The position numbers were made by a program, and so were the translations under genes. From a bacterium (GTDB lineage: Bacteria > Patescibacteriota > Saccharimonadia > Saccharimonadales > SZUA-47): a DNA stretch of 36,915 nucleotides. Shown one piece after another: positions 7,680 through 15,367 of this stretch (the first letter of the stretch is position 1; each line of letters begins with the position of its first letter). The DNA lies in contig JAUIBQ010000009.1 in the NCBI GenBank assembly GCA_030427445.1, positions 1 through 36,915 on the forward strand, given 5' to 3'. The notes beneath the pieces were generated by a model. It searched no databases and had not been told where the DNA came from. It saw only the letters and a program-made list of their open reading frames with translations.

Positions 7680-8063
7680 ATGGAATATATCGTAGTCGAC
7701 TGCACGGACGCAGGAAAAGTGATTAAACAAGAGATAAAAAAGCACGGTTGCAAGGTGTTATTAGTACGTTCAAACCAGCAAGCAATACAAGCACTTGATA
7801 CGCATATTGATACACTTCGCTGTGTGATTATCGACCCGTTTTTGCTGCATAACTCTACCTTTGAGTTCTTATACGAGATGCGTTCATACGCTGATATGTC
7901 AAAGCTGAAAGTCATAGCGTATTCATCGCGCAACCTGCCCAAGTCTCTTACCAGCTCTCTTGATTGGAAGCTACTGGATATTAAAAAAGTGTTTTATAAA
8001 TCAAATGATAGTGTGGCGACTGTCTGCCGACAGGCATTACAAGCGCTTAAAGCAGAGGTTTGA
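7680..8063 (+). CDS. Receiver-domain protein, divergent
   Basis: 127 residues folding as a response-regulator receiver. D7 and D10 could form the acidic pocket, D52 in CVIIDPFLL is the likely phosphorylation site, S82 in VIAYSS replaces the switch threonine, and K107 in VFYKS is the conserved lysine. No output domain follows. Its ATG lies 3 bp after the pseudokinase stop, so the two are made together. Because the neighbouring kinase lacks its His, D52 may be phosphorylated by another kinase or by small phosphodonors. It ends 4 bp before recO. Confidence 0.7.
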   Translation: MEYIVVDCTDAGKVIKQEIKKHGCKVLLVRSNQQAIQALDTHIDTLRCVIIDPFLLHNSTFEFLYEMRSYADMSKLKVIAYSSRNLPKSLTSSLDWKLLDIKKVFYKSNDSVATVCRQALQALKAEV

Positions 8064-8067
8064 TCAG

Positions 8068-8766
8068 GTGCCGCAGGCTATTTCAACTGAAGCGATAATA
8101 CTTCGTCGCGTGAACTACGGCGAGGCGGATCGAGTTGTGACGTTCATTACTGCTGCTCATGGGCAAGTTAGTGGCTACGCCAAGGGTGTACGGAAACAAA
8201 AAAGTAAGCTGGCGGGAGGCTTGGAGCTTTGTATGCTGAGCGAGATTAGTTACTTACCGAGTAAGCGGGCAGATGGGTTAGCCACGATTACTTCTACTCG
8301 TATGAAAGAGTTTTATGACGAAGTAGTGAAGGATTATGATGTATTGCAGGATGTATTCTCGCTCCTTAAAATCGTCGATAAAGCTTCAGAGTTTGAAGAG
8401 TCACCGCTGTTATTTACGCTTAGCATCGAGCTTTTACGAGGACTTAACGCAAATCCAGCGTCTACAGCAGTGGAGTTGTGGTTTTTGATTCGGCTTTCAT
8501 CTCTGCTAGGCCAAGGTTTTCAGCTACAGTCTCCACTAAACGCTGAAAAGTTTAGTAATGAAGCGATGTACCAGTTTGATTTTGAGCAAATGGGTTTCTT
8601 GGAATCAGATAACGGCAATGTTCTGCCAAAAGATATAAAACTCCTGAAAGTTATGTCAGTCGCAGAAACTCCGAAAAATCTAGGAAACATCGTCGGTATA
8701 GACGAATCGTTGAATAGGGTAGAGCACGTCTTAAAATACCTGAAGCAACAGCTCGAACAGCTATAA
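8068..8766 (+). CDS. recO: DNA repair protein RecO
   Basis: 232 residues from the GTG at 8068, which has AGAGG 9 nt upstream and sits just after the receiver stop. The N-terminal OB-fold reads STEAIILRRVNYGEADRVVTFIT, then GVRKQKSKLAGGLEL, both typical of RecO, which anneals strands and loads RecA with RecR. The helical C-terminal domain lacks the four-cysteine zinc site found in some homologues. Earlier in-frame ATGs would overlap the receiver gene by about 100 bp and add non-family residues, so I reject them. Confidence 0.88.
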   Translation: MPQAISTEAIILRRVNYGEADRVVTFITAAHGQVSGYAKGVRKQKSKLAGGLELCMLSEISYLPSKRADGLATITSTRMKEFYDEVVKDYDVLQDVFSLLKIVDKASEFEESPLLFTLSIELLRGLNANPASTAVELWFLIRLSSLLGQGFQLQSPLNAEKFSNEAMYQFDFEQMGFLESDNGNVLPKDIKLLKVMSVAETPKNLGNIVGIDESLNRVEHVLKYLKQQLEQL

Positions 8767-8820
8767 ACTATCACGTGTCCCGTTTGGCTTGAGATAACAG
8801 GAGTTAGCTTCTTAATGTGA

Positions 8821-8849
8821 TTGACAAAAACGCTAATGTTTGCTATTAT
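8821..8849 (+). promoter_or_regulatory. Consensus promoter, copy 2 of a repeated promoter element
   Basis: TTGACA (8821-8826), 17 nt, TATTAT (8844-8849), with TGC before the -10. Bases 8820-8846 equal 592-618 exactly. It should start transcription near 8856, about 23 nt before the next ATG. Confidence 0.85.
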
Positions 8850-8878
8850 ATATTGTGTAATAACAAATTATTTCAACT

Positions 8879-9082
8879 ATGAGCAAAAATCACATACAAA
8901 CACACCCAACAAGACCGATGATTACAATGCCGGATAGTGCCTTAGAACGTAAAATTGATATTGTAGATAAGAGCGCATCAGCTGCGATTATCGATTTATC
9001 ACAAGGTTCGATGCCTGATCCATACTTCGGCCACAATGACGAAGCGGATAGAATTCGAGACTTAGGAAAGGGAGCAAACTAA
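8879..9082 (+). CDS. Hypothetical small protein (67 residues)
   Basis: An unrecognised 67-residue soluble protein, N-terminally His- and Thr-rich, with a short helical middle (ALERKIDIVDKSASAAIIDL). No membrane segment. The ATG at 8879 is 23 nt from the expected transcript start with no Shine-Dalgarno sequence, the same arrangement as the gene at 653 under the identical promoter. It is followed by the gene at 9084 after one base, so the pair probably forms an operon. Confidence 0.65.
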   Translation: MSKNHIQTHPTRPMITMPDSALERKIDIVDKSASAAIIDLSQGSMPDPYFGHNDEADRIRDLGKGAN

Positions 9083-9083
9083 G

Positions 9084-9599
9084 ATGTCAGATACAGATGA
9101 AATCAGGAAGAAGTTCATAGAGCCCGGTTTTGGTGAAACGGAGCCTTTAGCAACCGAAGATGCCACAGGACGCTTAGCTGAAGTTATTGAATTGCCTCTT
9201 AAGAAAGAGAGTGCTTCGGAATCATTAAGTCCTGTACAGTCAGGTGCACCTGAGCAATTGGACTCAGATCCGACACCAGCTCATGGTGGTCCGCGACCCG
9301 CTGAAGATGACATTCGAGATGCAATTTCTCAATCAGAAGGAGAAGTAGCGTTAGCGAAACACGACTTTGCAAGAATTGCTGATACAGTTCTTAACGCTGC
9401 AGGCGTAGTTAAACGTGCATTTTCAGCAAAGGAACCTGCAAACGGGTGGAAGACTCACGGTGAAACATCTAAAAAAGCTTCTGAACCAATGAAAAAAGAT
9501 AGAGAAACTAGTTACAAGCCGCCAGTGGCAGTGCCTGGCACTAACCAAAGCGATCCACGATTGAGTAGAAACGTGCCACGCAAGGGACTTCTTAAGTAA
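9084..9599 (+). CDS. Hypothetical acidic protein, probably disordered
   Basis: 171 residues, rich in Glu, Asp, Ser and Pro, with a short helical stretch around EVALAKHDFARIADTVLNAAGVVKRAF. The C-terminus turns basic. No domain recognised. AAAGGGAG sits before the ATG, unlike the leaderless gene in front of it, as expected for a second cistron. The composition resembles the acidic protein at 653 driven by the same promoter type, but I see no clear sequence similarity. Confidence 0.65.
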   Translation: MSDTDEIRKKFIEPGFGETEPLATEDATGRLAEVIELPLKKESASESLSPVQSGAPEQLDSDPTPAHGGPRPAEDDIRDAISQSEGEVALAKHDFARIADTVLNAAGVVKRAFSAKEPANGWKTHGETSKKASEPMKKDRETSYKPPVAVPGTNQSDPRLSRNVPRKGLLK

Positions 9600-9615
9600 T
9601 ACTTTTTCTAAAGGT

Positions 9616-9644
9616 TTGTTCGAATAGTAAAAATAGTTTATTCT
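9616..9644 (+). promoter_or_regulatory. Possible promoter of glyS
   Basis: TTGTTC (9616-9621), 17 nt, TATTCT (9639-9644). About 120 nt of leader follows, with short inverted repeats (GGCCTCGGCC near 9712) but no T-box sequence that I can see. Confidence 0.4.
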
Positions 9645-9770
9645 ATAGCTTAGTATGAAATCTATTCGTATGAGTTATATGTGTACGGTGAATAGTGGCT
9701 ATGGCCTCGGCCTACTTTAATTTTCCCCAGAAAAACCATATAACTTTTATAAATATCAAGGATAGACTAA

Positions 9771-11066
9771 ATGAGCAACGAACAAAAACAACCAACATTA
9801 GAAGACATCGTAAGCCTATGCAAGCGCAGAGGGTTTATTTTTCAGGGTTCTGAGATTTACGGAGGCCTCGCAGGTACTTGGGACTACGGTCCACTCGGTG
9901 TACAGTTGAAGAAGAATCTTCAGGATTTATGGTGGAAGACATTTGTTGAGTCGCGTGATGACATGGTGGGGCTTGATGCGGCGATTTTGATGAATCCGAA
10001 GACATGGAAGGCAAGTGGTCATGTTGATACGTTTACAGACCCACTTGTAGAGTGTTCAGAATGTAAAGGTCGTTTCCGTGAGGATAAACTCGATGATCCA
10101 AATAAATGTCCGAACTGCGGCAAAGAGAATACATTTGGTGAAGCTCGGCAGTTTAACTTGATGTTCGAGACGACAGCTGGGCCTGTAGCATCTGATGAGA
10201 ATAAAGTTTTCCTGCGTCCAGAAACTGCACAGGGTATATTCACAAACTTTAAGAACGTTGTAGATACACTCTACCCAGAAGTGCCGTTTGGTATCGCACA
10301 GATAGGGAAGGCTTTCAGAAATGAGATTAGCCCGCGTGACTTCGTGTTCCGCTCTAGAGAGTTTGGACAGATGGAGATTGAATATTTCATCAGAGAAGAG
10401 AACTGGAAAGAACTATTTGAGCAGTGGCAGAGTGACATCAAAGATTTCCTGAGTGAAGCCGGTGTCGACATGAGTAAGGTGACTGAAGAGGAGGTCGAAG
10501 GTGAAGACCTCGCTCACTATTCAAAACGAACAATCGACTATGAGTTTGAATACCCACATGGATCTGACGAGCTCCTCGGACTTGCCTATCGTACTAACTT
10601 CGACCTTGGAAACATCGAGCGAGAATCAGGAAAATCAATGGTTTACCGACCAAAAGACGGATCCGAACCGTTCGTACCACACGTGATTGAGCCAAGCTTC
10701 GGGGTAGAACGACTCGTCATGGCGGTACTAGTCAGCGCATATCGCTACGATGCGGAGAATGAACGAATCGTCCTACAACTCCCACCACACATCGCACCTG
10801 TCAGATACTGTGTATCACCGCTCCTTAAAAACAAACCAGAGCTTGTGAGTAAGGCTCGCGAAGTCTATCAGGCGTTACGAAACAAGGGTCACTCAGTGAT
10901 GTGGGATGACAACGGAAACATCGGTAAGCGATATCGTCGCCAAGACGAAATCGGTACACCAGAGTGTATCGTCATCGATTTTGAAACACTGGAGAACGAC
11001 ACAGTCACCGTTCGAGACCGTGACACTACCGAGCAAAAACGCATCGCTACAACAGAACTGTTTTAA
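9771..11066 (+). CDS. glyS: Glycyl-tRNA synthetase, dimeric type
   Basis: A 431-residue class II synthetase of the alpha-2 type that charges tRNA-Gly. Near the N-terminus is GLAGTWDYGPLGVQLKKNL. CSECKGRF and CPNCGKEN form a zinc-binding insertion. Catalytic motif 2 lies around FRNEISPRDFVFRSREFGQMEIEYF after RPETAQGIF, and motif 3 is EPSFGVERLVMAVL. The C-terminal anticodon-binding domain begins at APVRYCVSPL. It is a little shorter than Firmicutes homologues (about 460). AAGGA precedes the ATG. It appears monocistronic. Confidence 0.95.
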   Translation: MSNEQKQPTLEDIVSLCKRRGFIFQGSEIYGGLAGTWDYGPLGVQLKKNLQDLWWKTFVESRDDMVGLDAAILMNPKTWKASGHVDTFTDPLVECSECKGRFREDKLDDPNKCPNCGKENTFGEARQFNLMFETTAGPVASDENKVFLRPETAQGIFTNFKNVVDTLYPEVPFGIAQIGKAFRNEISPRDFVFRSREFGQMEIEYFIREENWKELFEQWQSDIKDFLSEAGVDMSKVTEEEVEGEDLAHYSKRTIDYEFEYPHGSDELLGLAYRTNFDLGNIERESGKSMVYRPKDGSEPFVPHVIEPSFGVERLVMAVLVSAYRYDAENERIVLQLPPHIAPVRYCVSPLLKNKPELVSKAREVYQALRNKGHSVMWDDNGNIGKRYRRQDEIGTPECIVIDFETLENDTVTVRDRDTTEQKRIATTELF

Positions 11067-11081
11067 ATAAGAGATAACACT

Positions 11082-11675
11082 TTAGAAAGATGAGCGAGTA
11101 GATCCTGCTTGAAGTTCGAACATATATACCCGTTCTTGTGCATTTGAGAATGTTAGACCATACCCTACGGTTTGGGATGCTTTGATTCTGTCTAATTGCT
11201 CATCAGTGAGAGAAGTCAAAGGTGATGTGATGTCACTGTAGAGTTTGTTTTCTTTTCTGCTGGGCACAGAGGCATAGCCTAGTTTGGTTGCGATAATAAG
11301 GCCATTACTTCTTGAGTCTCCGTGCTCAAGCTCTACGTCTTGTGAGGAGGGATAGCGTGCGACTTCGTGAAGATAAAGATTACCTATATCTGAAAGCTGA
11401 ATGAGCTCGACTCCTAATTCGTTTTCAAGCCTCGTGTGTATAGTTTTATCGATGTATTCTTTATAGTCGGTAAGGTTTTCAAAGTACCTCAGCTGGATGC
11501 GAAACGAAGAGACGAAATCAAAAATCGACGTAGGGTCGGTTACTGGCTCAAAGGCACTTCTTAATAGAGGTATGTTGACGAATCGTCCAATCGCTACAGC
11601 ACCTATTGGAGCGATCATTTTTTTAATAAATTCTTCTCTACTTAAGTATGGATTAAGTGTTTCGTCAATTTCCAT
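11082..11675 (-). CDS. Hypothetical protein (197 residues)
   Basis: An unrecognised protein of 197 residues. Residues about 17-40 (FIKKMIAPIGAVAIGRFVNI) are hydrophobic but broken by charges, so a membrane segment is doubtful. The rest is mixed and soluble-looking. The start ATG follows an AT-rich stretch with TATATA-like bases and no Shine-Dalgarno sequence. It converges on glyS with 15 bp between stops, and diverges from the gene at 11769. Confidence 0.6.
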   Translation of the reverse strand: MEIDETLNPYLSREEFIKKMIAPIGAVAIGRFVNIPLLRSAFEPVTDPTSIFDFVSSFRIQLRYFENLTDYKEYIDKTIHTRLENELGVELIQLSDIGNLYLHEVARYPSSQDVELEHGDSRSNGLIIATKLGYASVPSRKENKLYSDITSPLTSLTDEQLDRIKASQTVGYGLTFSNAQERVYMFELQAGSTRSSF

Positions 11676-11733
11676 TAGATATATATCATCACAGAACTCG
11701 TTTTCATCAAAGCATAACCAGTTGCCATCACGT

Positions 11734-11762
11734 TTTGTTCGTAGAAGTAATCAGGGTATGAT
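11734..11762 (+). promoter_or_regulatory. Promoter of the CYTH operon
   Basis: TTTGTT (11734-11739), 17 nt, TATGAT (11757-11762). The predicted start falls on or beside the ATG at 11769, making that mRNA leaderless. Confidence 0.55.
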
Positions 11763-11768
11763 AAACGC

Positions 11769-12086
11769 ATGAGATTAGAGCAGTGTGAATCTGGCGTGTT
11801 CAGAGTGTGGCTAGTTGAAGAAGACATCAAACAATTGTCGAAATCATTTGGTAACTCACTATTTTCGTATGCAAATACGTTGATGGGGTTTATTAGTATG
11901 GGAGTAGATGAAGAAGATTTGGATCATGCTGAAGTGAATACGGGTAGCATAGGTATAACTCTATCTGATGTTGATAGAGAGTCTTTCCCAAGGATTATCA
12001 CGAGAGAATTTATACAGCCAGTGGGCTGTATAGACGAATTTGGTGGTTCAATATTTATTGATTTGGAAGAAGAAGCTACTGTATGA
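11769..12086 (+). CDS. Hypothetical protein upstream of the CYTH enzyme
   Basis: An unrecognised 105-residue acidic protein with alternating hydrophobic residues and a C-terminal half that looks like beta strands (GGSIFIDLEEE). No membrane segment. It is probably leaderless. Its TGA overlaps the next ATG in an ATGA junction, so it is translationally coupled to the CYTH protein and may work with it. Only context supports that link. Confidence 0.65.
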   Translation: MRLEQCESGVFRVWLVEEDIKQLSKSFGNSLFSYANTLMGFISMGVDEEDLDHAEVNTGSIGITLSDVDRESFPRIITREFIQPVGCIDEFGGSIFIDLEEEATV

Positions 12087-12622
12087 GAGAGATAGAAATT
12101 AAAGCTAAAGTACAAAATGCGGTGAAACTGAAAGAAGTTATTCAGATAAATGGTGTGAAATTAGGTCAAGCAATAAAACAGCATGACGTCGTATACTGTT
12201 TGCCTGGTTCTATTGAAAATCATAAAGATGCAGTATGGATGAGAATTCGAACTGAAAACGATGTAAAGCACATCTTGACTCTGAAGCGGTCGGTCGAAGG
12301 ACACTTAGATAGCATCGAGCATGAGACTGTAATTGAGGATGCTGATGAGATGACAGCTATCCTAAAACAGATGGGCTATGTGATGTATTCTGATTTAACT
12401 AAAACAAGGCAAAAAGGTAAGCTGGATGATATCGAGATATGTCTCGATCATGTTGATGGGTTGGGTGATTTTGTTGAAGCTGAAAAACTTGTAGCAGACA
12501 CTGAAAACGGTGACGATGTGAGAGCGGAGCTATGGAGTTTTTTTGAAAACCTCGGAATTGATAAAAAATCAGAAGTTTTCAAAGGATATGACGTACTTGA
12601 GCGAGAAGCCAGAGATGAGTGA
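12083..12622 (+). CDS. CYTH-domain protein (class IV adenylate cyclase / triphosphatase-like)
   Basis: 179 residues. The signature ExExK is present at the extreme N-terminus (E3, E5, K7). Paired charged strands typical of the CYTH tunnel fold follow: MRIRTEN, ILTLKR, EHETVIED, DLTKTRQKG and EICLDHVDGLGDFVEAEKL. Family members hydrolyse triphosphates (thiamine triphosphate, inorganic triphosphate) or make cAMP (CyaB). The sequence alone does not decide which; the compact size and GLGDFVEAE stretch resemble CyaB-like proteins. It overlaps the preceding gene by 4 bp. Confidence 0.85.
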   Translation: MREIEIKAKVQNAVKLKEVIQINGVKLGQAIKQHDVVYCLPGSIENHKDAVWMRIRTENDVKHILTLKRSVEGHLDSIEHETVIEDADEMTAILKQMGYVMYSDLTKTRQKGKLDDIEICLDHVDGLGDFVEAEKLVADTENGDDVRAELWSFFENLGIDKKSEVFKGYDVLEREARDE

Positions 12623-12661
12623 TAGAAAAGGTATACTAGATATAGAGGAGACGAACTAGTT

Positions 12662-13297
12662 ATGATGAATATTACTAAATTTGGACATTCGTGTGTTTTA
12701 GCAGAGACACCAGATAGAATTGCGCTTTTTGACCCAGGAGCCTGGTCAGATAGAGATGCAATACTACACATAGAACACATTGATAGAATTATCTACCCAC
12801 ACGAGCATGGCGATCATATTGACGCTGAAATACTCAAAGAATTAGTAGAGAAACATCCTGATGTGCATGTAGTGTGTCATGATGACATTGAAAAAATCAT
12901 AAGAGAAAATGGATTGGATATGACTGTTCGTGGTGAAACACAGTGCACTGTGCCGTTTAATTCCAGTCATGAGAAATTGCCAGTCCCAGGAGTCAATGCA
13001 CCAAGTCAACGAGGGTATCATTTCAAAGAGTTTTTCACTCATCCAGGAGATAGCCAAAGCTTCAGCGAGACGAAGTTCGTGCTTGCAATGCCTTTTATTG
13101 GGCCTTGGGGTAAGACAGGTGACTCGATTGATAAAGTTCTCGAGCTAAAACCAAAATATGTACTGCCCATACATGACTGGCATTACACCGATGAAGCTAA
13201 GACATGGTTGCAAGGCATGCTAAAAAATGTACTCGAGCCTCAAGGGATTATCGTTTTAGATAACGAGAATGGGAAGAAGATAGAAATCGATGTCTAA
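12662..13297 (+). CDS. Metallo-beta-lactamase-fold hydrolase
   Basis: 211 residues. The metal-binding motif is H47-E-H49-G-D51-H52 in YPHEHGDHID, a second-site histidine may lie in FTHPGDS, and a late histidine is in LPIHDWHY. The pattern is that of the UlaG/YtnP-like stand-alone MBL hydrolases. The substrate is not evident. GAGGAG (12645-12650) lies 11 nt before the ATG; an in-frame ATG directly follows. The gene overlaps the lysA-like gene by 8 bp, suggesting co-expression. Confidence 0.85.
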   Translation: MMNITKFGHSCVLAETPDRIALFDPGAWSDRDAILHIEHIDRIIYPHEHGDHIDAEILKELVEKHPDVHVVCHDDIEKIIRENGLDMTVRGETQCTVPFNSSHEKLPVPGVNAPSQRGYHFKEFFTHPGDSQSFSETKFVLAMPFIGPWGKTGDSIDKVLELKPKYVLPIHDWHYTDEAKTWLQGMLKNVLEPQGIIVLDNENGKKIEIDV

Positions 13298-14510
13298 AAC
13301 TGTTCCGTTTAATAAAGAAAAGGCACTGGGCATACTTGCTGAGCATGGCTCGCCTTTATATGTCTATGACGAAAAGGGAATTCGTGATAACGCACAAAAA
13401 CTTAATGATGCATTTGCATGGTCCAGTGGCTACAAAAATTATTTTGCGGTGAAGGCGACGCCTACACCGGGCATCTTGAGAGTCCTTCGCGAAGAGGGAA
13501 TGGGCTTTGACTGTAGTTCACGAAGTGAGCTTTTGCTGATGCAAGGCATGGGTGTCTCTGGGAATGACATCTTCTTCACGAGCAACAACACACCCCGTGA
13601 GGATTTCGAGCTTGCGATAGAATTAGGGGTTATCGTAAACATAGATGATCTCACGCAAGTTCCAGTGTTTCTAGATGCTTTAGGGGATAAAGAATACGAC
13701 TCTGTTGCTGTACGTTACAACCCTGGGGATGAGCATGGTGGAAATGAGATTATCGGTCAGCCTACGGAAGCAAAATATGGCATGAGTTTAGAGCAAGTTA
13801 TCGAAGCGTACGAAATGCTATCCAAGGCAAATATTAAACACTTAGGTCTTCACACCATGGTCGCATCAAACGAATTACATGAGGAGTTTTTCGTAAAAAC
13901 AGCACAGATTATAAAAAATGCGGTGAAATCGATAGAAGTAAAAATGCCAAATGCGGTGAAATTTGTGAATTTAGGTGGTGGATTTGGAATCCCGTATAAT
14001 CCTGAAGATAGCGCACTAGACTATCAAAAAATCTCAGATGGCGTGAGAAGCGAACTGGAAGAGTTGGGCGTAGAAATATACACAGAAAATGGGCGAGCAA
14101 TAACTGGCCCGTATGGCTATCTGCTCACGAGTGTCCGGTATGTGATGGAAAAATACAAAACGTATGTTGGAGTGGATGCGAGTATGCATAACCTCATGCG
14201 TCCAGGTATGTACGGAGCGTATCATCACATCTCTGTGCTAGGGAAGGGTGATGATGGAGATATGACCTATGATGTCGTCGGCAGTCTGTGCGAGAACAAC
14301 GATAAGTTTGCGATTGACCGTAGATTACCAGAAGTTGAACCGGGAGATATATTAGTAATCCATGACGCAGGGGCGCATGGCCATGCAATGGGCTTTAACT
14401 ACAACGGGTTACTTAGGAGTGCAGAAGTACTGCTTCATGAAGATGGCTCAACTGAGCTAGTACGTCGAGTCGAAACGTTTGAAGATTATTCAAGGACGAT
14501 TCAGTGGTAA
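13290..14510 (+). CDS. lysA: Diaminopimelate decarboxylase-like PLP enzyme
   Basis: 406 residues of the fold-type III (alanine racemase-like) decarboxylase family. The PLP lysine is K55 in YFAVKATPTPGILR. GFDCSSRSEL, the phosphate loop GGGFGIPY and the CExxD active-site motif (CENND) are present. The usual EPGR motif reads ENGR, a variation worth noting. LysA converts meso-diaminopimelate to lysine; no other lysine biosynthesis gene is in view, so it may act on imported or recycled diaminopimelate, or on another substrate. It overlaps both neighbours by 7-8 bp. Confidence 0.82.
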   Translation: MSKTVPFNKEKALGILAEHGSPLYVYDEKGIRDNAQKLNDAFAWSSGYKNYFAVKATPTPGILRVLREEGMGFDCSSRSELLLMQGMGVSGNDIFFTSNNTPREDFELAIELGVIVNIDDLTQVPVFLDALGDKEYDSVAVRYNPGDEHGGNEIIGQPTEAKYGMSLEQVIEAYEMLSKANIKHLGLHTMVASNELHEEFFVKTAQIIKNAVKSIEVKMPNAVKFVNLGGGFGIPYNPEDSALDYQKISDGVRSELEELGVEIYTENGRAITGPYGYLLTSVRYVMEKYKTYVGVDASMHNLMRPGMYGAYHHISVLGKGDDGDMTYDVVGSLCENNDKFAIDRRLPEVEPGDILVIHDAGAHGHAMGFNYNGLLRSAEVLLHEDGSTELVRRVETFEDYSRTIQW

Positions 14511-14968
14511 AGAAGATATACGATGAGTCCATGCCTCGAAGCCAGGAATGCATGGCAAAGTGGGCTTCTCAATTCTCAGATTTGGGACAAGTTGAAGGAG
14601 ATATTGATGTTATACGCATAGGTGCTGCGGACATTTCGTATGGAGGGACTTTTGTAGTACACGCACTTGGCCGCAGACTGTTTATTGATGTGCTTGATTA
14701 TGGATGGACTTCCTATGATTTTGATCGCTGCGACGACGATGAACCCTATGGTTTTAATACGCTTATACATAACATAGCTGATCTTGATACTGGCAAAGTT
14801 TTAGCGTTAAACTATGACATTGAATGTGCTGAGGATGATTCATATCAAGGATTAGGACGATTGTTGATTGAATCAATAGACGAAAAATCATCGCTAGTGA
14901 CCGTGGTTGAGTCATGGCGGAGGTTTACAAGAGAACTTGTAGACAGATTTATGTATGATGAGAATTGA
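14504..14968 (+). CDS. Hypothetical protein (154 residues)
   Basis: An unrecognised acidic protein. It has a strand-rich core (IDVIRIGAADISYGGTFVVHALGRRLFIDVLDY) and a helical C-terminus with several Arg residues. No membrane segment. I use GTG 14504, which overlaps the lysA stop and has AAGGA 7 nt upstream; ATG 14531 is an alternative that would drop nine residues. Overlap suggests it is the last gene of the MBL-lysA operon. Confidence 0.6.
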   Translation: MVKKIYDESMPRSQECMAKWASQFSDLGQVEGDIDVIRIGAADISYGGTFVVHALGRRLFIDVLDYGWTSYDFDRCDDDEPYGFNTLIHNIADLDTGKVLALNYDIECAEDDSYQGLGRLLIESIDEKSSLVTVVESWRRFTRELVDRFMYDEN

Positions 14969-14993
14969 ATAGCTTAGTGGAAAAGCGTATAAT
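14965..14993 (+). promoter_or_regulatory. Promoter upstream of the gene at 15110
   Basis: TTGAAT (14965-14970), 17 nt, TATAAT (14988-14993). It overlaps the end of the preceding gene. Transcription should start near 15000, leaving a leader of about 110 nt. Confidence 0.65.
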
Positions 14994-15025
14994 CACTCCT
15001 CGTGACTATTGAGAGCCGACAAGAA

Positions 15026-15087
15026 ACAGAAGTAATGATACCGGTGTTCTGTCCCGAGACTCCTGCTATGAGCAGGGTATTTTAGTC
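15026..15087 (+). promoter_or_regulatory. Structured leader or attenuator-like element
   Basis: Two hairpins follow the promoter. The first is ACAGAA (15026-15031) with TTCTGT (15047-15052). The second is CCTGCT (15062-15067) with AGCAGG (15071-15076) around ATG, closed outside by GACT/AGTC (15058-15061, 15084-15087). GTATTTTA after the second hairpin is a weak U-run, so this could be an attenuator or end a small RNA. A 10-bp palindrome ACGGTACCGT (15099-15108) abuts the next ATG. Confidence 0.4.
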
Positions 15088-15109
15088 AGGTTTCGTTAAC
15101 GGTACCGTC

Positions 15110-15367
15110 ATGACTTCAGATGTATTTGTAGAATGGTTGGAGAAGCGTGTGCCTAGAATTATGCCGCTAGACCTTACGGTAGACTATGTAGGTAGTACAC
15201 AGAGAACAGTTCTTGATGCGACTGTTCGCACTAACGCAGCCAACGGGCACAGGGAGGGTGCGCTTGCTGCCACTGAGATAGCAAGTGAATATTTCACGCG
15301 TCCAACGCATTTCTTATTAAGAAGATATGTCAAAAAGGCGCTTAGACAGCACGAATTGATATCATAG
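15110..15367 (+). CDS. Hypothetical small protein (85 residues)
   Basis: An unrecognised 85-residue protein with a mixed N-terminal half and a basic helical C-terminus (FLLRRYVKKALRQHELIS). No Shine-Dalgarno sequence is visible; a palindrome ACGGTACCGT lies directly before the ATG. Its last 6 bp overlap the 3' end of the convergent NUDIX gene. The strong upstream promoter supports it being expressed, but it could also be a leader region with incidental coding potential. Confidence 0.5.
   Translation: MTSDVFVEWLEKRVPRIMPLDLTVDYVGSTQRTVLDATVRTNAANGHREGALAATEIASEYFTRPTHFLLRRYVKKALRQHELIS

Noticed and set aside
7960-8067. Longer N-terminus for recO
   Set aside because: It would overlap the receiver gene by about 100 bp and add residues unlike RecO; GTG 8068 has a good ribosome site.
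9600-9770. T-box riboswitch before glycyl-tRNA synthetase
   Set aside because: No T-box consensus and no antiterminator/terminator pair can be drawn; only short repeats are present.
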